Origin: an uncultured Ilyobacter sp.
Lineage (GTDB): Bacteria > Fusobacteriota > Fusobacteriia > Fusobacteriales > Fusobacteriaceae
Assembly: GCF_963668515.1 (NCBI RefSeq)
Contig: NZ_OY764864.1
Location: forward strand, 310,001 to 374,000
Length of the DNA stretch: 64,000 bases
Direction: 5' to 3'
Shown: positions 44,560-54,141 of the stretch, one piece after another
Layout: each line of letters starts with the position of its first letter
How positions within the stretch are numbered: position 1 is the stretch's first letter
The notes under the pieces: generated by a model
Database searches by the model: none
What the model saw: only the letters and a program-made list of their open reading frames with translations
Told to the model about the DNA's origin: nothing
Program-made: the position numbers and the translations under genes

Positions 44560-45520
44560 TCAAACAACACTGGAGCCGACTCAAAAGAAAAGCTTTATTT
44601 TACTGAGAAATAAACCCTTTATAGGACTCTTGATATTTGCAGTCTTGGTATCCTTTATGAATCCAAGATTTCTTTCTGCATCTAATATGCTGAACGTACT
44701 GAGACAGACCTCTATAAATGCCATAATTTCAGCAGGGATGACCTTTGTAATCCTAACTGGAGGGATAGACCTTTCAGTGGGATCGATCCTCGCCTTTTGT
44801 GGTGCAATATCTGCTAGCCTTATGGCATCAGGTCAGAATGCCTTTTTAGCCATAGCGGTGTCGTTGATTATAGGTGGGATTCTTGGAATGCTGAGTGGTG
44901 TATTTATAAGCTACGGTAAACTTCAGGCATTTATTACTACTCTAGTAACTATGACCCTTATGAGGGGGGCGACTCTTGTATTCACTGACGGGAAACCCAT
45001 ATCCATAGGATTCGGAGATAACACCTCACTATTTGGAAGTATAGGGGCGGGAAATATACTAGGAATTCCTACTCCGATATATATAATGGCAGTTGTGTAC
45101 GGAGTATCCTACTATGTACTCAATCACACAAAATTTGGGCGGTATGTATATGCGGTTGGAGGAAATGAGGAAGCCACCAAGCTGTCTGGGATAAATGTAG
45201 ACAGGGTAAAGACCAAGGTCTATGCCATCAGTGGAGTTTTATCTGCTCTGGCTGGGGTAGTTGTAACCGCCAGATTGTTTTCTGCCCAACCTACTGCAGG
45301 AAGTGGATATGAGCTAGATGCCATAGCAGCGGTTGTACTGGGAGGGACGAGTCTTGCAGGAGGAATCGGAAGGATAACAGGGACAATCACAGGAGCTCTT
45401 ATTATAGGAGTTCTAGGAAATGCTCTTAATCTACTAAATGTATCCTCATATTTCCAACTTATGATAAAGGCATTGGTTATATTAGCAGCGGTACTAATGG
45501 ATAGAAAGTCCAAAAAATAA
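44552..45520 (+). CDS. rbsC: ribose ABC transporter permease
   Basis: A 322-aa CUT2-family permease with 8-10 membrane segments and [14 protein letters not shown]-like [29 protein letters not shown] and [15 protein letters not shown] motifs. ATG 44552 (second codon of the open frame) has GGAGG six bases upstream. It overlaps rbsA and is followed 18 nt later by rbsB. Confidence 0.95.
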   Translation: MNNQTTLEPTQKKSFILLRNKPFIGLLIFAVLVSFMNPRFLSASNMLNVLRQTSINAIISAGMTFVILTGGIDLSVGSILAFCGAISASLMASGQNAFLAIAVSLIIGGILGMLSGVFISYGKLQAFITTLVTMTLMRGATLVFTDGKPISIGFGDNTSLFGSIGAGNILGIPTPIYIMAVVYGVSYYVLNHTKFGRYVYAVGGNEEATKLSGINVDRVKTKVYAISGVLSALAGVVVTARLFSAQPTAGSGYELDAIAAVVLGGTSLAGGIGRITGTITGALIIGVLGNALNLLNVSSYFQLMIKALVILAAVLMDRKSKK

Positions 45521-45538
45521 AAAACAGGGAGGAAAAAA

Positions 45539-46432
45539 ATGAAAAAGATTATTACTCTGATCACAGTTTTATTGATGGTTGTTTTAACGGGCTGCGGTGA
45601 GAAAAAAGCTTCAGAAGCAGAAGCTACAGGTAGGGTTGGTCTTGTAGTATCTACTCTGAACAATCCATTCTTTGTTACTTTAAAAGAGGGGGCTGAGGCT
45701 AAGGCTAACGAGATGGGAATGGAGATTATTATTCTAGACTCTCAAAATGACCCTGCAAAAGAGCTGGCAAATGTAGAGGATCTAGTAGTGAAAGGAGTAG
45801 ACGTAATTCTTATAAACCCTACAGACTCTGATGCAGTGGCAAGGGCAGTTATGGCTGCAAATAAGAGTAAAATACCTGTAATCACTCTAGACAGAGGAGC
45901 AAATGGAGGAGAGGTAGTGACTCATATAGCTTCTGATAACGTAGCAGGTGGAAAAATGGCAGGAGAATTTATAGTTGAGAAAATCGGAAAAGATGGAAAA
46001 GTTGTGGAACTTCAAGGTATTCCTGGAACTACTGCAGCTAGAGACAGAGGAAAAGGATTCAATGAAGCTGCTGCAAACAACATAACTGTAGTGGCACAGC
46101 AAGCCGCTGATTTTGACAGAACTAAAGGATTAAATGTAATGGAGAATATTCTTCAAGCAGTTCCTGAAATAGATGCAGTGTTTGCACATAATGATGAGAT
46201 GGCTTTAGGGGCATTAAAAGCTATAGAGGGAAGCGGAAGAGATATTTTAGTGGTAGGATTTGACGCTACTGATGACGCTGTAAATGCTGTAGAAGCCGGG
46301 ACCCTTGCGGCAACAGTGGCACAACAGCCGTTTATGATAGGAGCCATGGGAGTAGAAACAGCTTCAAAGGTAATAAAAGGGGAAACAGTACCTGAATTTA
46401 TTCCAGTAGAATTAAAATTGGTTACAAAATAA
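45539..46432 (+). CDS. rbsB: ribose-binding lipoprotein
   Basis: A 297-aa periplasmic-binding protein of the ribose family with a lipoprotein signal (VVLTGC, Cys19). Conserved features: [41 protein letters not shown] and the hinge region [21 protein letters not shown]. Last gene of the operon; a terminator follows. It probably captures ribose released from nucleosides. Confidence 0.95.
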   Translation: MKKIITLITVLLMVVLTGCGEKKASEAEATGRVGLVVSTLNNPFFVTLKEGAEAKANEMGMEIIILDSQNDPAKELANVEDLVVKGVDVILINPTDSDAVARAVMAANKSKIPVITLDRGANGGEVVTHIASDNVAGGKMAGEFIVEKIGKDGKVVELQGIPGTTAARDRGKGFNEAAANNITVVAQQAADFDRTKGLNVMENILQAVPEIDAVFAHNDEMALGALKAIEGSGRDILVVGFDATDDAVNAVEAGTLAATVAQQPFMIGAMGVETASKVIKGETVPEFIPVELKLVTK

Positions 46433-46441
46433 ATTGTGTCA

Positions 46442-46473
46442 AAGCCCCCTGATTCCAGGAGGCTTTTTTTTTG
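46442..46473 (+). terminator. terminator of the rbs operon
   Basis: AAGCCCCCTG/CAGGAGGCTT (one mismatch), loop ATTC-type, and T9. Confidence 0.88.
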
Positions 46474-46477
46474 GTGA

Positions 46478-47041
46478 ATTATTGAATTTATCTGAATATC
46501 AGAATCAAAAGATTTTGTCACGAATGGACACTAATAAAAGATAGGGAAATTAATACGAATAATGACAAAACCTTTTGGTCACAGAGAAAAGAAGAGAGTA
46601 TCACGGAGGAGAGCGATATTAAAGTCAAAAGATTTTATCACGAATGAACACCAATAAAAGACAGGGAAATTAACACGAATAAGGACAAAACCTTTTGGTC
46701 ACAGAAGACACAGAGACAGGAGAAGAGTTTCATAGAGAAGATTTTTTGAATTTTCAAGTCGCAGGGCTTATACATGAAAGAGCCTGCACTCAGCCGTCTT
46801 GCAGAATAAGTTAAGGGAGTTCAAGGAGCGTCAGCGACTATGAAACACCTTATCCAGTGGATGAGCAGGGAACCGAGGACTGTAGCTTACAAAGGTGATA
46901 AAAGAAATATACACTTCCTAGACATTTGAAAATTCTTGATTTTCTTTGGTTACTTTTGCCCTGACCAAAGGGAGGAAATGCCCTTGGGGTGCTTTTATCA
47001 AGAAAAGAAAGTAAGACAGGTTTTCGGAGAAATTCAATAAT
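46478..47041 (+). repeat. dispersed MITE-like repeat, copy R3
   Basis: Bounded by ATTATTGAATTTATC and AAATTCAATAAT. It carries two CACGAATG..AATAAAAGA..ACACGAATAA modules separated by GTCACAGAGAAAAGAAGAG. A unique central stretch (~46760-46940) follows, then the same right end as R1 (AAGAAAGTAAGACAGG, TTTTCGGAG). Confidence 0.8.
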
Positions 47042-47108
47042 TTAATTATAATTTTAGGGTTTATTATCTCGGGATAAGGGGATATAATTTAAATTAGAGG
47101 TGATAGAG

Positions 47109-47822
47109 ATGTACGAAGAATTAAAAAATATAATAATAAAAAGTAATAATATAGTTTTTTTCGGAGGGGCGGGTGTTTCTACAGAGAGTAATATACCTGA
47201 TTTCAGAAGTGCAACGGGACTATATGCCCATTCTCCAGAATATCTTTTGAGTAGAACTTACTTTGATAGCAATACTGAAGAATTTTATAAATTTTATAAA
47301 GAAAATCTTATCTTTAAAGATGCCGAGCCCAATGATGCCCATTATGCCCTGGCAAAACTTGAAAAGTTAGGGAAATTAAAGGCTGTGATAACTCAGAATA
47401 TAGATGGACTTCATCAGAAAGCAGGAAGCAAAAAAGTCTATGAACTTCATGGGAGTGTAGTAAGAAATTATTGTATGAAGTGCCAGGAGTATCACGATCT
47501 TGATTATATTATTGGTTTTCATGAGGCTGTGCCCAGATGCAGAAAATGCGGTGGTGTAGTTAAGCCTGATGTGACATTATATGAAGAGATGCTGGATATG
47601 GATGTCTTTAGTGGAGCCATTGACTGTATATCAAAGGCAGATGTACTCATAGTGGGAGGAACATCCCTTGTGGTCTACCCTGCTGCATCACTAGTAGAAT
47701 ATTATAAGGGGAATAAGCTGGTCTTAATCAATAAAGGTGCCACATCGTATGACAGCAAGGCATCGCTGGTTATAGACGCCAGTATAGGAGAGGTATTGAA
47801 AGAGGCAACCAGGGAACTTTAA
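47109..47822 (+). CDS. cobB: NAD-dependent sirtuin deacylase
   Basis: A 237-aa Sir2-family enzyme that removes acyl groups from lysines using NAD+. Motifs: FFGGAGVSTESNIPDFRS (NAD binding), TQNIDGLHQKAGS, catalytic His in ELHGS, a four-Cys zinc site (YCMKCQ and CRKCGG), and VGGTSLVVYPA. ATG 47109 follows AGAGGTGAT; the GTG at 47100 would be part of the RBS. It could regulate acetyl-metabolism enzymes, which fits a citrate/acetate fermenter. Confidence 0.94.
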   Translation: MYEELKNIIIKSNNIVFFGGAGVSTESNIPDFRSATGLYAHSPEYLLSRTYFDSNTEEFYKFYKENLIFKDAEPNDAHYALAKLEKLGKLKAVITQNIDGLHQKAGSKKVYELHGSVVRNYCMKCQEYHDLDYIIGFHEAVPRCRKCGGVVKPDVTLYEEMLDMDVFSGAIDCISKADVLIVGGTSLVVYPAASLVEYYKGNKLVLINKGATSYDSKASLVIDASIGEVLKEATREL

Positions 47823-47839
47823 ACTTTTGTTTTTAAATT

Positions 47840-47880
47840 AAAAAGATTACCACTCTTAAACAAGGGGTAATCTTTTTATT
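47840..47880 (+). terminator. bidirectional terminator between cobB and ywbE
   Basis: AAAAAGATTACC/GGTAATCTTTTT stem flanked by A- and T-runs, between convergent genes. Confidence 0.85.
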
Positions 47881-47906
47881 TATATTATAACTTATATTTT
47901 TGATTC

Positions 47907-48101
47907 TTAATCTATTATCTCCTGAACTCTTCCAACATCTCCACTAGTGAGCCGGACCTTAATTCCATGTGGGTGAGTAGAAGAATTTGTGAGGATATCT
48001 TTGACAATTCCCTCAGTTAATTTGCCGGTTCTCTGATCTTTTTTTAAGACAATTTTTACCTTGATACCAGGTTTTATATCTGCTCTCTTTTTTCCATCCA
48101 T
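47907..48101 (-). CDS. ywbE: YwbE-family small protein
   Basis: A 64-aa protein matching the YwbE family: RADIKPGIKVKIVLKKDQRTGKLTEGIVKDILTNS (written here as two overlapping pieces, RADIKPGIKVKIVLKKDQ and TGKLTEGIVKDILTNS) and GIKVRLTSGDVGRVQEI. Widespread, probably KOW/SH3-like, with no established function. It is followed by the terminator shared with cobB. Confidence 0.88.
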   Translation of the reverse strand: MDGKKRADIKPGIKVKIVLKKDQRTGKLTEGIVKDILTNSSTHPHGIKVRLTSGDVGRVQEIID

Positions 48102-48231
48102 AATTTTTTATTCTCCTAACTGCTATGGCTAAATAGCCATTGATTTTTTTATTATCTCTTAAAAGAGTTTGACTTTCTTTTGACTTTACCAGATTTTAGT
48201 ATAACACAGTTAAATACCAGCAACAAGTAAT

Positions 48232-48262
48232 AAAAAAGAACCCGCCTTTTGGAGACAGATCC
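48232..48262 (-). terminator. terminator of the downstream surface-repeat gene
   Basis: Minus-strand stem GGATCTGTC/GCGGGTTC (several G-U pairs) followed by TTTTTT. Confidence 0.6.
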
Positions 48263-48273
48263 TTTTATCTTTA

Positions 48274-48915
48274 CTATAAACTTTTTCTGAAATTAACAAT
48301 AGGAAGAACCGGGAATACACCATTTTCAGCATAGTTTACAAATCCAATTTGGAGACCGTCAAGTGCTTTTGTGGCGTTAATAAGCCCGAGCTGGAATGAT
48401 GTGGCGTCAGCGTAATTGACAAAACCGACATCAACCATAGAAGTTCCCTGAGTGATGTTTACAAAACCAAAGTTTATCATAGATTCGTATTCTACATAGT
48501 TTACAGTAGCAAGGTTGACCATACTATCACCAGTGGAATAGTTTGCAAATGCAAAGTTTACGCCATTTACGTCATTGACATAGTTGACGAATCCTAAATT
48601 GGCCCCTGTGTCATAACCTTCATGCCAGTTGACAAGTCCTAGGGAAAGTCCCTTGAATTCGTTCTTTACTCTGTTGGCACCAAAAAATAATCCAAGCTCA
48701 AGACCGGTAAAATTATCCATGTCAGAAAGTCCTAGGACAGATATGTCTAGACCTTTCACAATGGCAGTTTCACCGTGCAGTAGAGAGAGCCTTATACCAG
48801 CAACATTCTCATCCTCAGGGATATTTTTTCCTGGGACAGAGATCTGAGCCGAGGCTGCAAATGCTGAAAAGCTCAACATAAAAACACCGATTAAAACTGT
48901 AATAAATTTTTTCAT
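48274..48915 (-). CDS. exported surface-repeat protein (first of pair)
   Basis: A 213-aa protein with a signal peptide (ITVLIGVFMLSFSAFAAS). It is followed by about eight copies of a ~20-residue repeat with the pattern GxxxGxVNY (LGLVNW, LGFVNY, FAFANY, LATVNY, INFGFVNI, VDVGFVNY, LGLINA, IGFVNY). It ends FPVLPIVNF. The pattern resembles the short surface repeats of Leptospira LA_2272-like proteins and similar fusobacterial proteins often misnamed PPE-repeat. RBS AAGGAGG. Function is unknown; a beta-solenoid or barrel is likely. Confidence 0.8.
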   Translation of the reverse strand: MKKFITVLIGVFMLSFSAFAASAQISVPGKNIPEDENVAGIRLSLLHGETAIVKGLDISVLGLSDMDNFTGLELGLFFGANRVKNEFKGLSLGLVNWHEGYDTGANLGFVNYVNDVNGVNFAFANYSTGDSMVNLATVNYVEYESMINFGFVNITQGTSMVDVGFVNYADATSFQLGLINATKALDGLQIGFVNYAENGVFPVLPIVNFRKSL

Positions 48916-48994
48916 TTTTACCTCCTTAATAAATGTAATACCCTGTACTTATTATATAAGGCGATAAAATCTGAATTCCTCTTTAATTTCAGAT

Positions 48995-49042
48995 AAAAAT
49001 ATTATGGACTTTAATTTATAAATTAAAGTCCATAATATTTTT
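48995..49042. terminator. perfect 48-bp palindrome, terminator between the surface-repeat genes
   Basis: Two 24-nt arms with no mismatch centred at 49018/49019 (core ATGGACTTTAATTTA and its complement, outer AAAAATATT). It begins at the stop codon of the 49041-49739 gene and ends in T-runs on both strands. Confidence 0.75.
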
Positions 49043-49739
49043 AAAAGTTTAAGTTGAAGTTTACTATTGGAAGAATTTCAAAGAGTTCTGAGTTTGCAGC
49101 CATGTTTAGTATACCCACCTGGATCCCTTGAAGGTTCTCTGTATAGTTGAACAAGCCTAGCTGGACTCCTCTTGTGTATTTGTTGAAGTTTGCTATTCCG
49201 AGCTCTCCTCCTACAAAGGAATCTGCCATGTTCAAGCCACCTAATCTAATACCCTTGAAATTGTGATCAAGGTTGACCCATCCTGCCTGGGCCCCTATAC
49301 TGTTCCCGTTGTTTATATTCAAAAGTCCAAACTGTGCCCCTAAAAAATCCCTCTCGACGATGTTTAATCCACCGAACTGGAGTCCCTTAAAGTTACCGCC
49401 CACATGATTATATGATACGAAAAACCACCACGGGATCCTCACACCTGTAAAATCTCCTTCAGTCCTGTCATAGAATGAAAGTACTGAGAATCCTTTGAAA
49501 TCCCCCCTGGTCCTGCTGGCAACAAGGTTTACATCTAGTCCGCTGACATTTCTGTTTTCAGAATAGATACCTCCTAACCTTATGCCGCTTATATCGTCTG
49601 AAGGTGAATTGAGCTGTATATCCGGTGAAAACAGAGAGAGTTCAAAAGGCTTTTCCTCTCCCAGTGCATTAAAAAAAACAAGTGAAAACATCAGAAAAAA
49701 AGTTATCTTTTTCAAAATCAAACACGCTCCTTTATACAT
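49041..49739 (-). CDS. exported surface-repeat protein (second of pair)
   Basis: A 232-aa paralogue of the neighbouring protein. It has a signal peptide (ITFFLMFSLVFFNALG). Repeats then run ISGIRLGGIYS, VSGLDVNLVA, FKGLQFGGLNI, FLGAQFGLLNI, IGAQAGWVNL, FKGIRLGGLNM, VGGELGIANF, TRGVQLGLFNY and LQGIQVGILNM, with the shared end LPIVNFNLNF. The same ~20-residue period as the neighbour indicates tandem gene duplication. Predicted outer-membrane or surface location; function is unknown. The start may be internal (MYKGACLILKK precedes the signal peptide). Confidence 0.8.
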   Translation of the reverse strand: MYKGACLILKKITFFLMFSLVFFNALGEEKPFELSLFSPDIQLNSPSDDISGIRLGGIYSENRNVSGLDVNLVASRTRGDFKGFSVLSFYDRTEGDFTGVRIPWWFFVSYNHVGGNFKGLQFGGLNIVERDFLGAQFGLLNINNGNSIGAQAGWVNLDHNFKGIRLGGLNMADSFVGGELGIANFNKYTRGVQLGLFNYTENLQGIQVGILNMAANSELFEILPIVNFNLNF

Positions 49740-50081
49740 TTTTATAATTACTCTTAATTATACATTATAATTGTGAGTTTTTCATGATGTGGTTTAAATA
49801 TTTGAAAACCCTGAGGAAAATAAAAATAGACGGCTGTTTTATATTTGAACCTGAGTATTATTATGGAAAAATTCATTGACAAATCAAGGTTATTTCTGAT
49901 AAGATTGACGATATAGCAAAAGATTTTGGGAGGATTAATTATGTTGACCATGAAAAGGATCAGGAGGAGCAAAGAAAAACACTCATAAAAACCTCATCTT
50001 TTAAAGTGGCCTAATTGACATCAAAAATTCTTTTGAAAAGATTGAGAATTTTAATTTCTCATGAGTATACAAAAGTTAATT
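49740..50081. other. intergenic stretch upstream of the ABC operon
   Basis: AT-rich. A 45-codon open stretch without a start (49880-50014, ending KTSSFKVA) may be a gene remnant. No other signal was recognised. Confidence 0.35.
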
Positions 50082-50116
50082 AGCCGGCGGATACACTCTG
50101 TTGGCTTTTGTTTTTT
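50082..50116 (+). terminator. terminator-like hairpin 1 before the amino-acid ABC operon
   Basis: AGCC-GG-CGGA/TCTG-TT-GGCT hairpin followed by TTTGTTTTTT. Confidence 0.5.
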
Positions 50117-50124
50117 AAAGATGT

Positions 50125-50171
50125 ACCTGATATTAGCCAGTTTCTAGATACGGCAAGTATCAGGTTTTTTT
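50125..50171 (+). terminator. terminator-like hairpin 2 before the amino-acid ABC operon
   Basis: ACCTGATA/TATCAGGT with an inner AGCC/GGC extension and T7. Together with hairpin 1 it forms a tandem structured leader ~160 bp upstream of the permease gene. Confidence 0.65.
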
Positions 50172-50327
50172 CATAAAGGGTGTGACCTCTTTATAAGAGA
50201 TTAACCAAAATCTTGTAAATTATGATTAATTCATATGAAATACATCATAGCTAAACTTTGATTTGAGATTGTTTCATATGAGGGCGGCATCTGCTGCAAA
50301 TTTTCCAAAAATTATTAGGAGGAAAGA

Positions 50328-51038
50328 ATGGCTTATTTATCGGTATTAAAGGGAATTTTTATAGAAGGCAACAGGTATATGTACATAGTTAATGGATTAT
50401 CCTTTTCTGTGGGAGTGACATTTTTGGCGGCCTTTATAGGGTTAACTGTGGGGGTACTCCTAGCTGTAATGAGGTTATCTCATTTTTATCCATTTAAAAA
50501 CATGGAAAAATATAAAAAAACCAATCCGCTAAACCTTGTGGCACTGTGGTATATAGATATTATACGTGGAACTCCGGCTGTAGTTCAGCTGATGATACTT
50601 GCCAACGTAATATTTGTAGGGAATTTACGAAACACCCCTATATTTGTAGTTGCGGCACTGGCCTTTGGACTAAACAGTTCTGCATATGTGGCTGAGATCA
50701 TAAGAGCAGGTATAGAGGGGCTAGATAAGGGGCAGACAGAGGCCTCTAGGGCTCTGGGGATGAATTATTTCCTAACTATGAGAGAGATAATAATACCCCA
50801 GGCTATAAAAAATATTCTTCCGGCTCTAGTGAGTGAGTTTATAACCCTTCTTAAGGAAACTTCCATAGTGGGATTTATCGGAGGAGTGGATCTCTTGAGA
50901 TCTGCCAATATAATAACGAGTCAGACCTATAGGGGAATAGAGCCCCTTTTGGCAGTGGGACTCATCTATCTTATTATGACAAGTATCTTTACCAAATTTA
51001 TGAGAAATGTAGAAAAGGGGTTGAAAGTAAGTGATTAA
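50328..51038 (+). CDS. polar amino-acid ABC transporter permease
   Basis: A 236-aa HisM/GlnP-type permease with five to six membrane segments. The family's coupling-helix loop is visible as [23 protein letters not shown]. The N-terminal [11 protein letters not shown] block is also typical. RBS TAGGAGG. The ATPase gene overlaps it by eight bases. The operon context with argH and argG suggests arginine, citrulline or ornithine as substrate (inference). Confidence 0.92.
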   Translation: MAYLSVLKGIFIEGNRYMYIVNGLSFSVGVTFLAAFIGLTVGVLLAVMRLSHFYPFKNMEKYKKTNPLNLVALWYIDIIRGTPAVVQLMILANVIFVGNLRNTPIFVVAALAFGLNSSAYVAEIIRAGIEGLDKGQTEASRALGMNYFLTMREIIIPQAIKNILPALVSEFITLLKETSIVGFIGGVDLLRSANIITSQTYRGIEPLLAVGLIYLIMTSIFTKFMRNVEKGLKVSD

Positions 51039-51759
51039 AGTAGTTGACTTGCACAAGCACTTTGGTGATCTAGAAGTGCTTAAGGGTATAGATAAAGAGA
51101 TAAAAAAGGGTGATGTGGTGGCTGTAATAGGCCCATCTGGAAGTGGTAAATCCACCTTTCTAAGGTGCCTTAACAGACTTGAAGAGCCTACAAAGGGGCA
51201 TGTTTATATAGCAGGGGAAGATGTCATGGACAAAAAAGTAGACTTAAACCGTCTCCGTGAAAAAGTGGGAATGGTTTTTCAGCACTTCAACCTTTTCCCT
51301 CATAAAACAGTACTTGAAAATCTGATACTGGCTCCTACAAAGGTAAAGGGGATGACATCAGAGGAGGCTAAGAAAAAAGCCATAGTGCTGCTGGAAAAAG
51401 TAGGACTGAAAGACAAGGCCGGAGCCTATCCCAACCAGCTTTCCGGTGGACAGAAACAGAGAATAGCAATAGCTAGGGCTCTCGCTATGGAACCACATCT
51501 GATGCTCTTTGATGAGCCAACATCAGCCCTGGATCCTGAGATGGTAAAGGAAGTATTAGATGTAATGAGAAGTCTTGTAGATGAGGGGATGACCATGGTG
51601 ATAGTGACTCACGAGATGGGATTTGCCAAAAACGTGGCCAGCAGGGTATTCTTTATGGATCAGGGGACTGTCCTTGAAGACGGAGACCCGGCTCAGATCT
51701 TCAACAATCCGAAACACGATAGAACGAGAGAATTTTTAGAAAAAGTACTGAATCATTAA
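51031..51759 (+). CDS. polar amino-acid ABC transporter ATPase
   Basis: A 242-aa GlnQ/HisP-type ATPase: Walker [11 protein letters not shown]-loop [10 protein letters not shown], signature LSGGQKQR and Walker [16 protein letters not shown]. It starts with GTG overlapping the permease gene. The substrate-binding protein gene lies 228 bp downstream, past a terminator-like hairpin. Confidence 0.95.
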   Translation: MIKVVDLHKHFGDLEVLKGIDKEIKKGDVVAVIGPSGSGKSTFLRCLNRLEEPTKGHVYIAGEDVMDKKVDLNRLREKVGMVFQHFNLFPHKTVLENLILAPTKVKGMTSEEAKKKAIVLLEKVGLKDKAGAYPNQLSGGQKQRIAIARALAMEPHLMLFDEPTSALDPEMVKEVLDVMRSLVDEGMTMVIVTHEMGFAKNVASRVFFMDQGTVLEDGDPAQIFNNPKHDRTREFLEKVLNH

Positions 51760-51784
51760 TAAAATATCGGGAGGATCACATAAG

Positions 51785-51943
51785 ATGAAGAAATATTTTT
51801 AAGGCAGGAAAAAATGTACAGGAAAAATAAAAAGGCTTTTTATGACAAGTGAATAGATATATAAATATTGGTAAGAACTGTCTGGGCTGTTTTACACTGA
51901 AGTTGTGTATTGGACCTGTTTAATTCTTAGCAGGTTCTTTTTT
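51785..51943 (+). promoter_or_regulatory. structured leader with minimal ORF and terminator before the binding-protein gene
   Basis: A six-codon reading frame (MKKYF-stop, 51785-51802) has GGGAGG upstream. A terminator-like hairpin, GGACCTG/CAGGTTC with T6, follows at 51912-51943. A TTGGTAA at 51874 recalls the start of the conserved ncRNA element, but the rest does not match. Possible attenuator. Confidence 0.4.
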
Positions 51944-51987
51944 ATACAAAAATTTTAAAAATTAAATGATAAAAGGGGGAGGCTATT

Positions 51988-52743
51988 ATGAAGAAAATTA
52001 TGCTTATTGTATCACTTGTATTGCTGGTAGTTTTAGGTGGGTGCGGTAAAAAAGAAGCTGCACAAGAGGAAAAGAAGGTTCTTTTTGTGGGAACAAATGC
52101 AGAATTTAAGCCTTTTGAATATCTCGAAGATGGGAAAATAGTAGGTTTTGATGCTGAACTAATGGAAAAGATTCTTGAAAACTTAGGTTATGAGATGGAA
52201 TGGAAGAATATGAGTTTTGACGGACTTATTCCTGCTCTTCAAAGCCAGAAGATAGACCTTATAATAGCTGGAATGACTCCTACAGAAGAGAGAAAAAAAG
52301 CTGTGGATTTTTCTGATTCTTACTTGACTACAAAGCAGTCTTTTGTAATCATAGAGAAAAACAACGAACTCAAGACGATGGACGATCTTAAAAACAAAAA
52401 ACTAGGAGCACAGCTAGGAACGGCTCAGGAAACTATCGCAAGAGGTATAGAAGGAGCTAAAATAACTCCATATACTTCTATAACTGCAGCAATCTTAGAC
52501 CTTAAAAGTGAGAAGTTAGACGCAGTTGTACTAGAAAACCTAGTGGCTCTGCCTTATATCAAAAATAACGAGGGCCTTAAAAAGATAGATATGGAAGAAC
52601 TTCCTAAGGCTGATGTTGCCATTGCTATAAATAAAGGAAATGAAGAACTTTTGGGAAAAATAAACAAAGAGATCCAGAATCTTAAAGACAGCGGATTCTA
52701 CGATGAGATATTCAATAAATATTTTGTGGACACACAAAACTAG
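51988..52743 (+). CDS. amino-acid-binding lipoprotein
   Basis: A 251-aa solute-binding protein of family 3, with a lipoprotein signal (VVLGGC, Cys19). Conserved elements are VGTNAEFKPFEYLEDGKIVGFDAELM, here in pieces VGTNAEFKPFEYLEDG and VGFDAELMEKI, then IIAGMTPTEERKKAVDFSDSY and GAQLGTAQE. RBS GGGGGAGG. It leads directly into argH (9 nt). Likely ligand arginine or citrulline, judged from context. Confidence 0.92.
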   Translation: MKKIMLIVSLVLLVVLGGCGKKEAAQEEKKVLFVGTNAEFKPFEYLEDGKIVGFDAELMEKILENLGYEMEWKNMSFDGLIPALQSQKIDLIIAGMTPTEERKKAVDFSDSYLTTKQSFVIIEKNNELKTMDDLKNKKLGAQLGTAQETIARGIEGAKITPYTSITAAILDLKSEKLDAVVLENLVALPYIKNNEGLKKIDMEELPKADVAIAINKGNEELLGKINKEIQNLKDSGFYDEIFNKYFVDTQN

Positions 52744-52752
52744 GAGGATTAG

Positions 52753-54141
52753 ATGAAACTTTGGGGTGGAAGGTTTAAAAAGGAGACAAGCAGTTTACTT
52801 GAAAAGTTCAATGCTTCTATAAACTTTGACAAAAGAATGTATAAAGAGGATATAGAGGGAAGTATAGCTCATTCTAAGATGCTTGCAAAACAGGATATAA
52901 TATCCCATGAGGAGCAAAAGACAATAGAGAAGGGGCTTCTTCAGGTAAAGGAGGAGATCGAGGCTGGGAACTTTGTCTTCTCCATAAAGGATGAGGATAT
53001 ACACATGGCTATAGAGGGCAGACTTATAGCTCTGGTGGGAGAGGCAGGAAAAAAACTTCATACAGCCAGAAGCAGAAATGACCAGGTTCTTCTAGATACA
53101 AGGCTCTATACAAAGAGAAGGGCCGAGGAGATAGGAAGCAGTTTGCTAGAACTTATGGACGCCCTTATAGAGGTCAGTGAAAAGAATATAGGGGTCATCA
53201 TGCCTGGTTACACACATCTTCAGAGGGCACAGCCGATACTTTTTTCTCATCATGTAATGGCGTACTTTCAGATGTTTAAAAGAGACTTAGAAAGACTAGA
53301 AAGCGCAGTGGAAAGAATCGATGTACTTCCTCTAGGTGCAGGAGCCCTTGCAGGGACCACTTATCCTATTGACAGGGAATATGTGAGGGAACTTCTTGGA
53401 TTTGCCAAGGTAAGTGAGAACAGCCTCGATACTGTAAGTGACAGAGACTTTATAATAGAGATGAATTTCGTCCTTGCTATGATAGCTATGCATATGTCTA
53501 GATTTTCTGAAGAGATCATCATGTGGTCTACAAAGGAGTTTTCATTTGTGCAGCTAGATGACGGATATTCCACAGGATCGTCGATCATGCCACAGAAGAA
53601 AAACCCTGATATACCAGAACTTGTGAGAGGGAAATGCGGAAGAGTATACGGAAACTTAGTTAGCATAATGACAGTTATGAAGGGTCTGCCTCTTGCATAC
53701 AATAAAGACACTCAAGAGGATAAGGAAGGATTCTTTGATTCAGTAGACAATATGGGAATGTCCCTTGAAATATTCAAAGAGATGCTTCTTACAATGTCTG
53801 TAAATGAGGAAAATATGAAAAAGGGAATCTACGGAGGCTTCATCAACGCAACTGATGTGGCGGACTACCTTGCTAAAAAGGGGATACCATTCAGAGAGGC
53901 TCATCATATAACAGGGTCTATGGTGGCTTACTGTGAAGAGAAAAATACTTCTCTTGAGGAACTTTCTTTAGAGGAGTTTAAACAGTTTAGTGACGCATTT
54001 GAAAGTGATGTACTTACACTTATAACGGTTGAATCTTGTATAGAGGGAAGAGACTCTTATGGCGGGACATCTACAAACCAGGTTAAAAGACAAATTTCAG
54101 AAGGAAAAAAACTTTTAGAAAAATATAAGGGGGAGTTATAA
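52753..54141 (+). CDS. argH: argininosuccinate lyase
   Basis: Splits argininosuccinate into arginine and fumarate, 462 aa. The fumarase/aspartase-superfamily signature GSSIMPQKKNPD is intact, as are HTARSRNDQV and the catalytic region YTHLQRAQP. RBS TAGGAGG. argG starts at the base after its stop, the reverse of the usual argGH order. With the preceding ABC genes this forms a citrulline-to-arginine unit. Confidence 0.97.
   Translation: MKLWGGRFKKETSSLLEKFNASINFDKRMYKEDIEGSIAHSKMLAKQDIISHEEQKTIEKGLLQVKEEIEAGNFVFSIKDEDIHMAIEGRLIALVGEAGKKLHTARSRNDQVLLDTRLYTKRRAEEIGSSLLELMDALIEVSEKNIGVIMPGYTHLQRAQPILFSHHVMAYFQMFKRDLERLESAVERIDVLPLGAGALAGTTYPIDREYVRELLGFAKVSENSLDTVSDRDFIIEMNFVLAMIAMHMSRFSEEIIMWSTKEFSFVQLDDGYSTGSSIMPQKKNPDIPELVRGKCGRVYGNLVSIMTVMKGLPLAYNKDTQEDKEGFFDSVDNMGMSLEIFKEMLLTMSVNEENMKKGIYGGFINATDVADYLAKKGIPFREAHHITGSMVAYCEEKNTSLEELSLEEFKQFSDAFESDVLTLITVESCIEGRDSYGGTSTNQVKRQISEGKKLLEKYKGEL

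Noticed and set aside
49880-50014. 45-codon open stretch ending KTSSFKVA
   Set aside because: It has no start codon in frame, and no family is recognised; at most a remnant.
50082-50171. T-box leader for the arg-linked operon
   Set aside because: The conserved T-box antiterminator sequence and specifier stem could not be found.
51874-51943. Fourth copy of the structured RNA
   Set aside because: Only TTGGTAA and a terminator are shared; the TTAGRG/CTYTAA hairpin and CCAAY element are absent.
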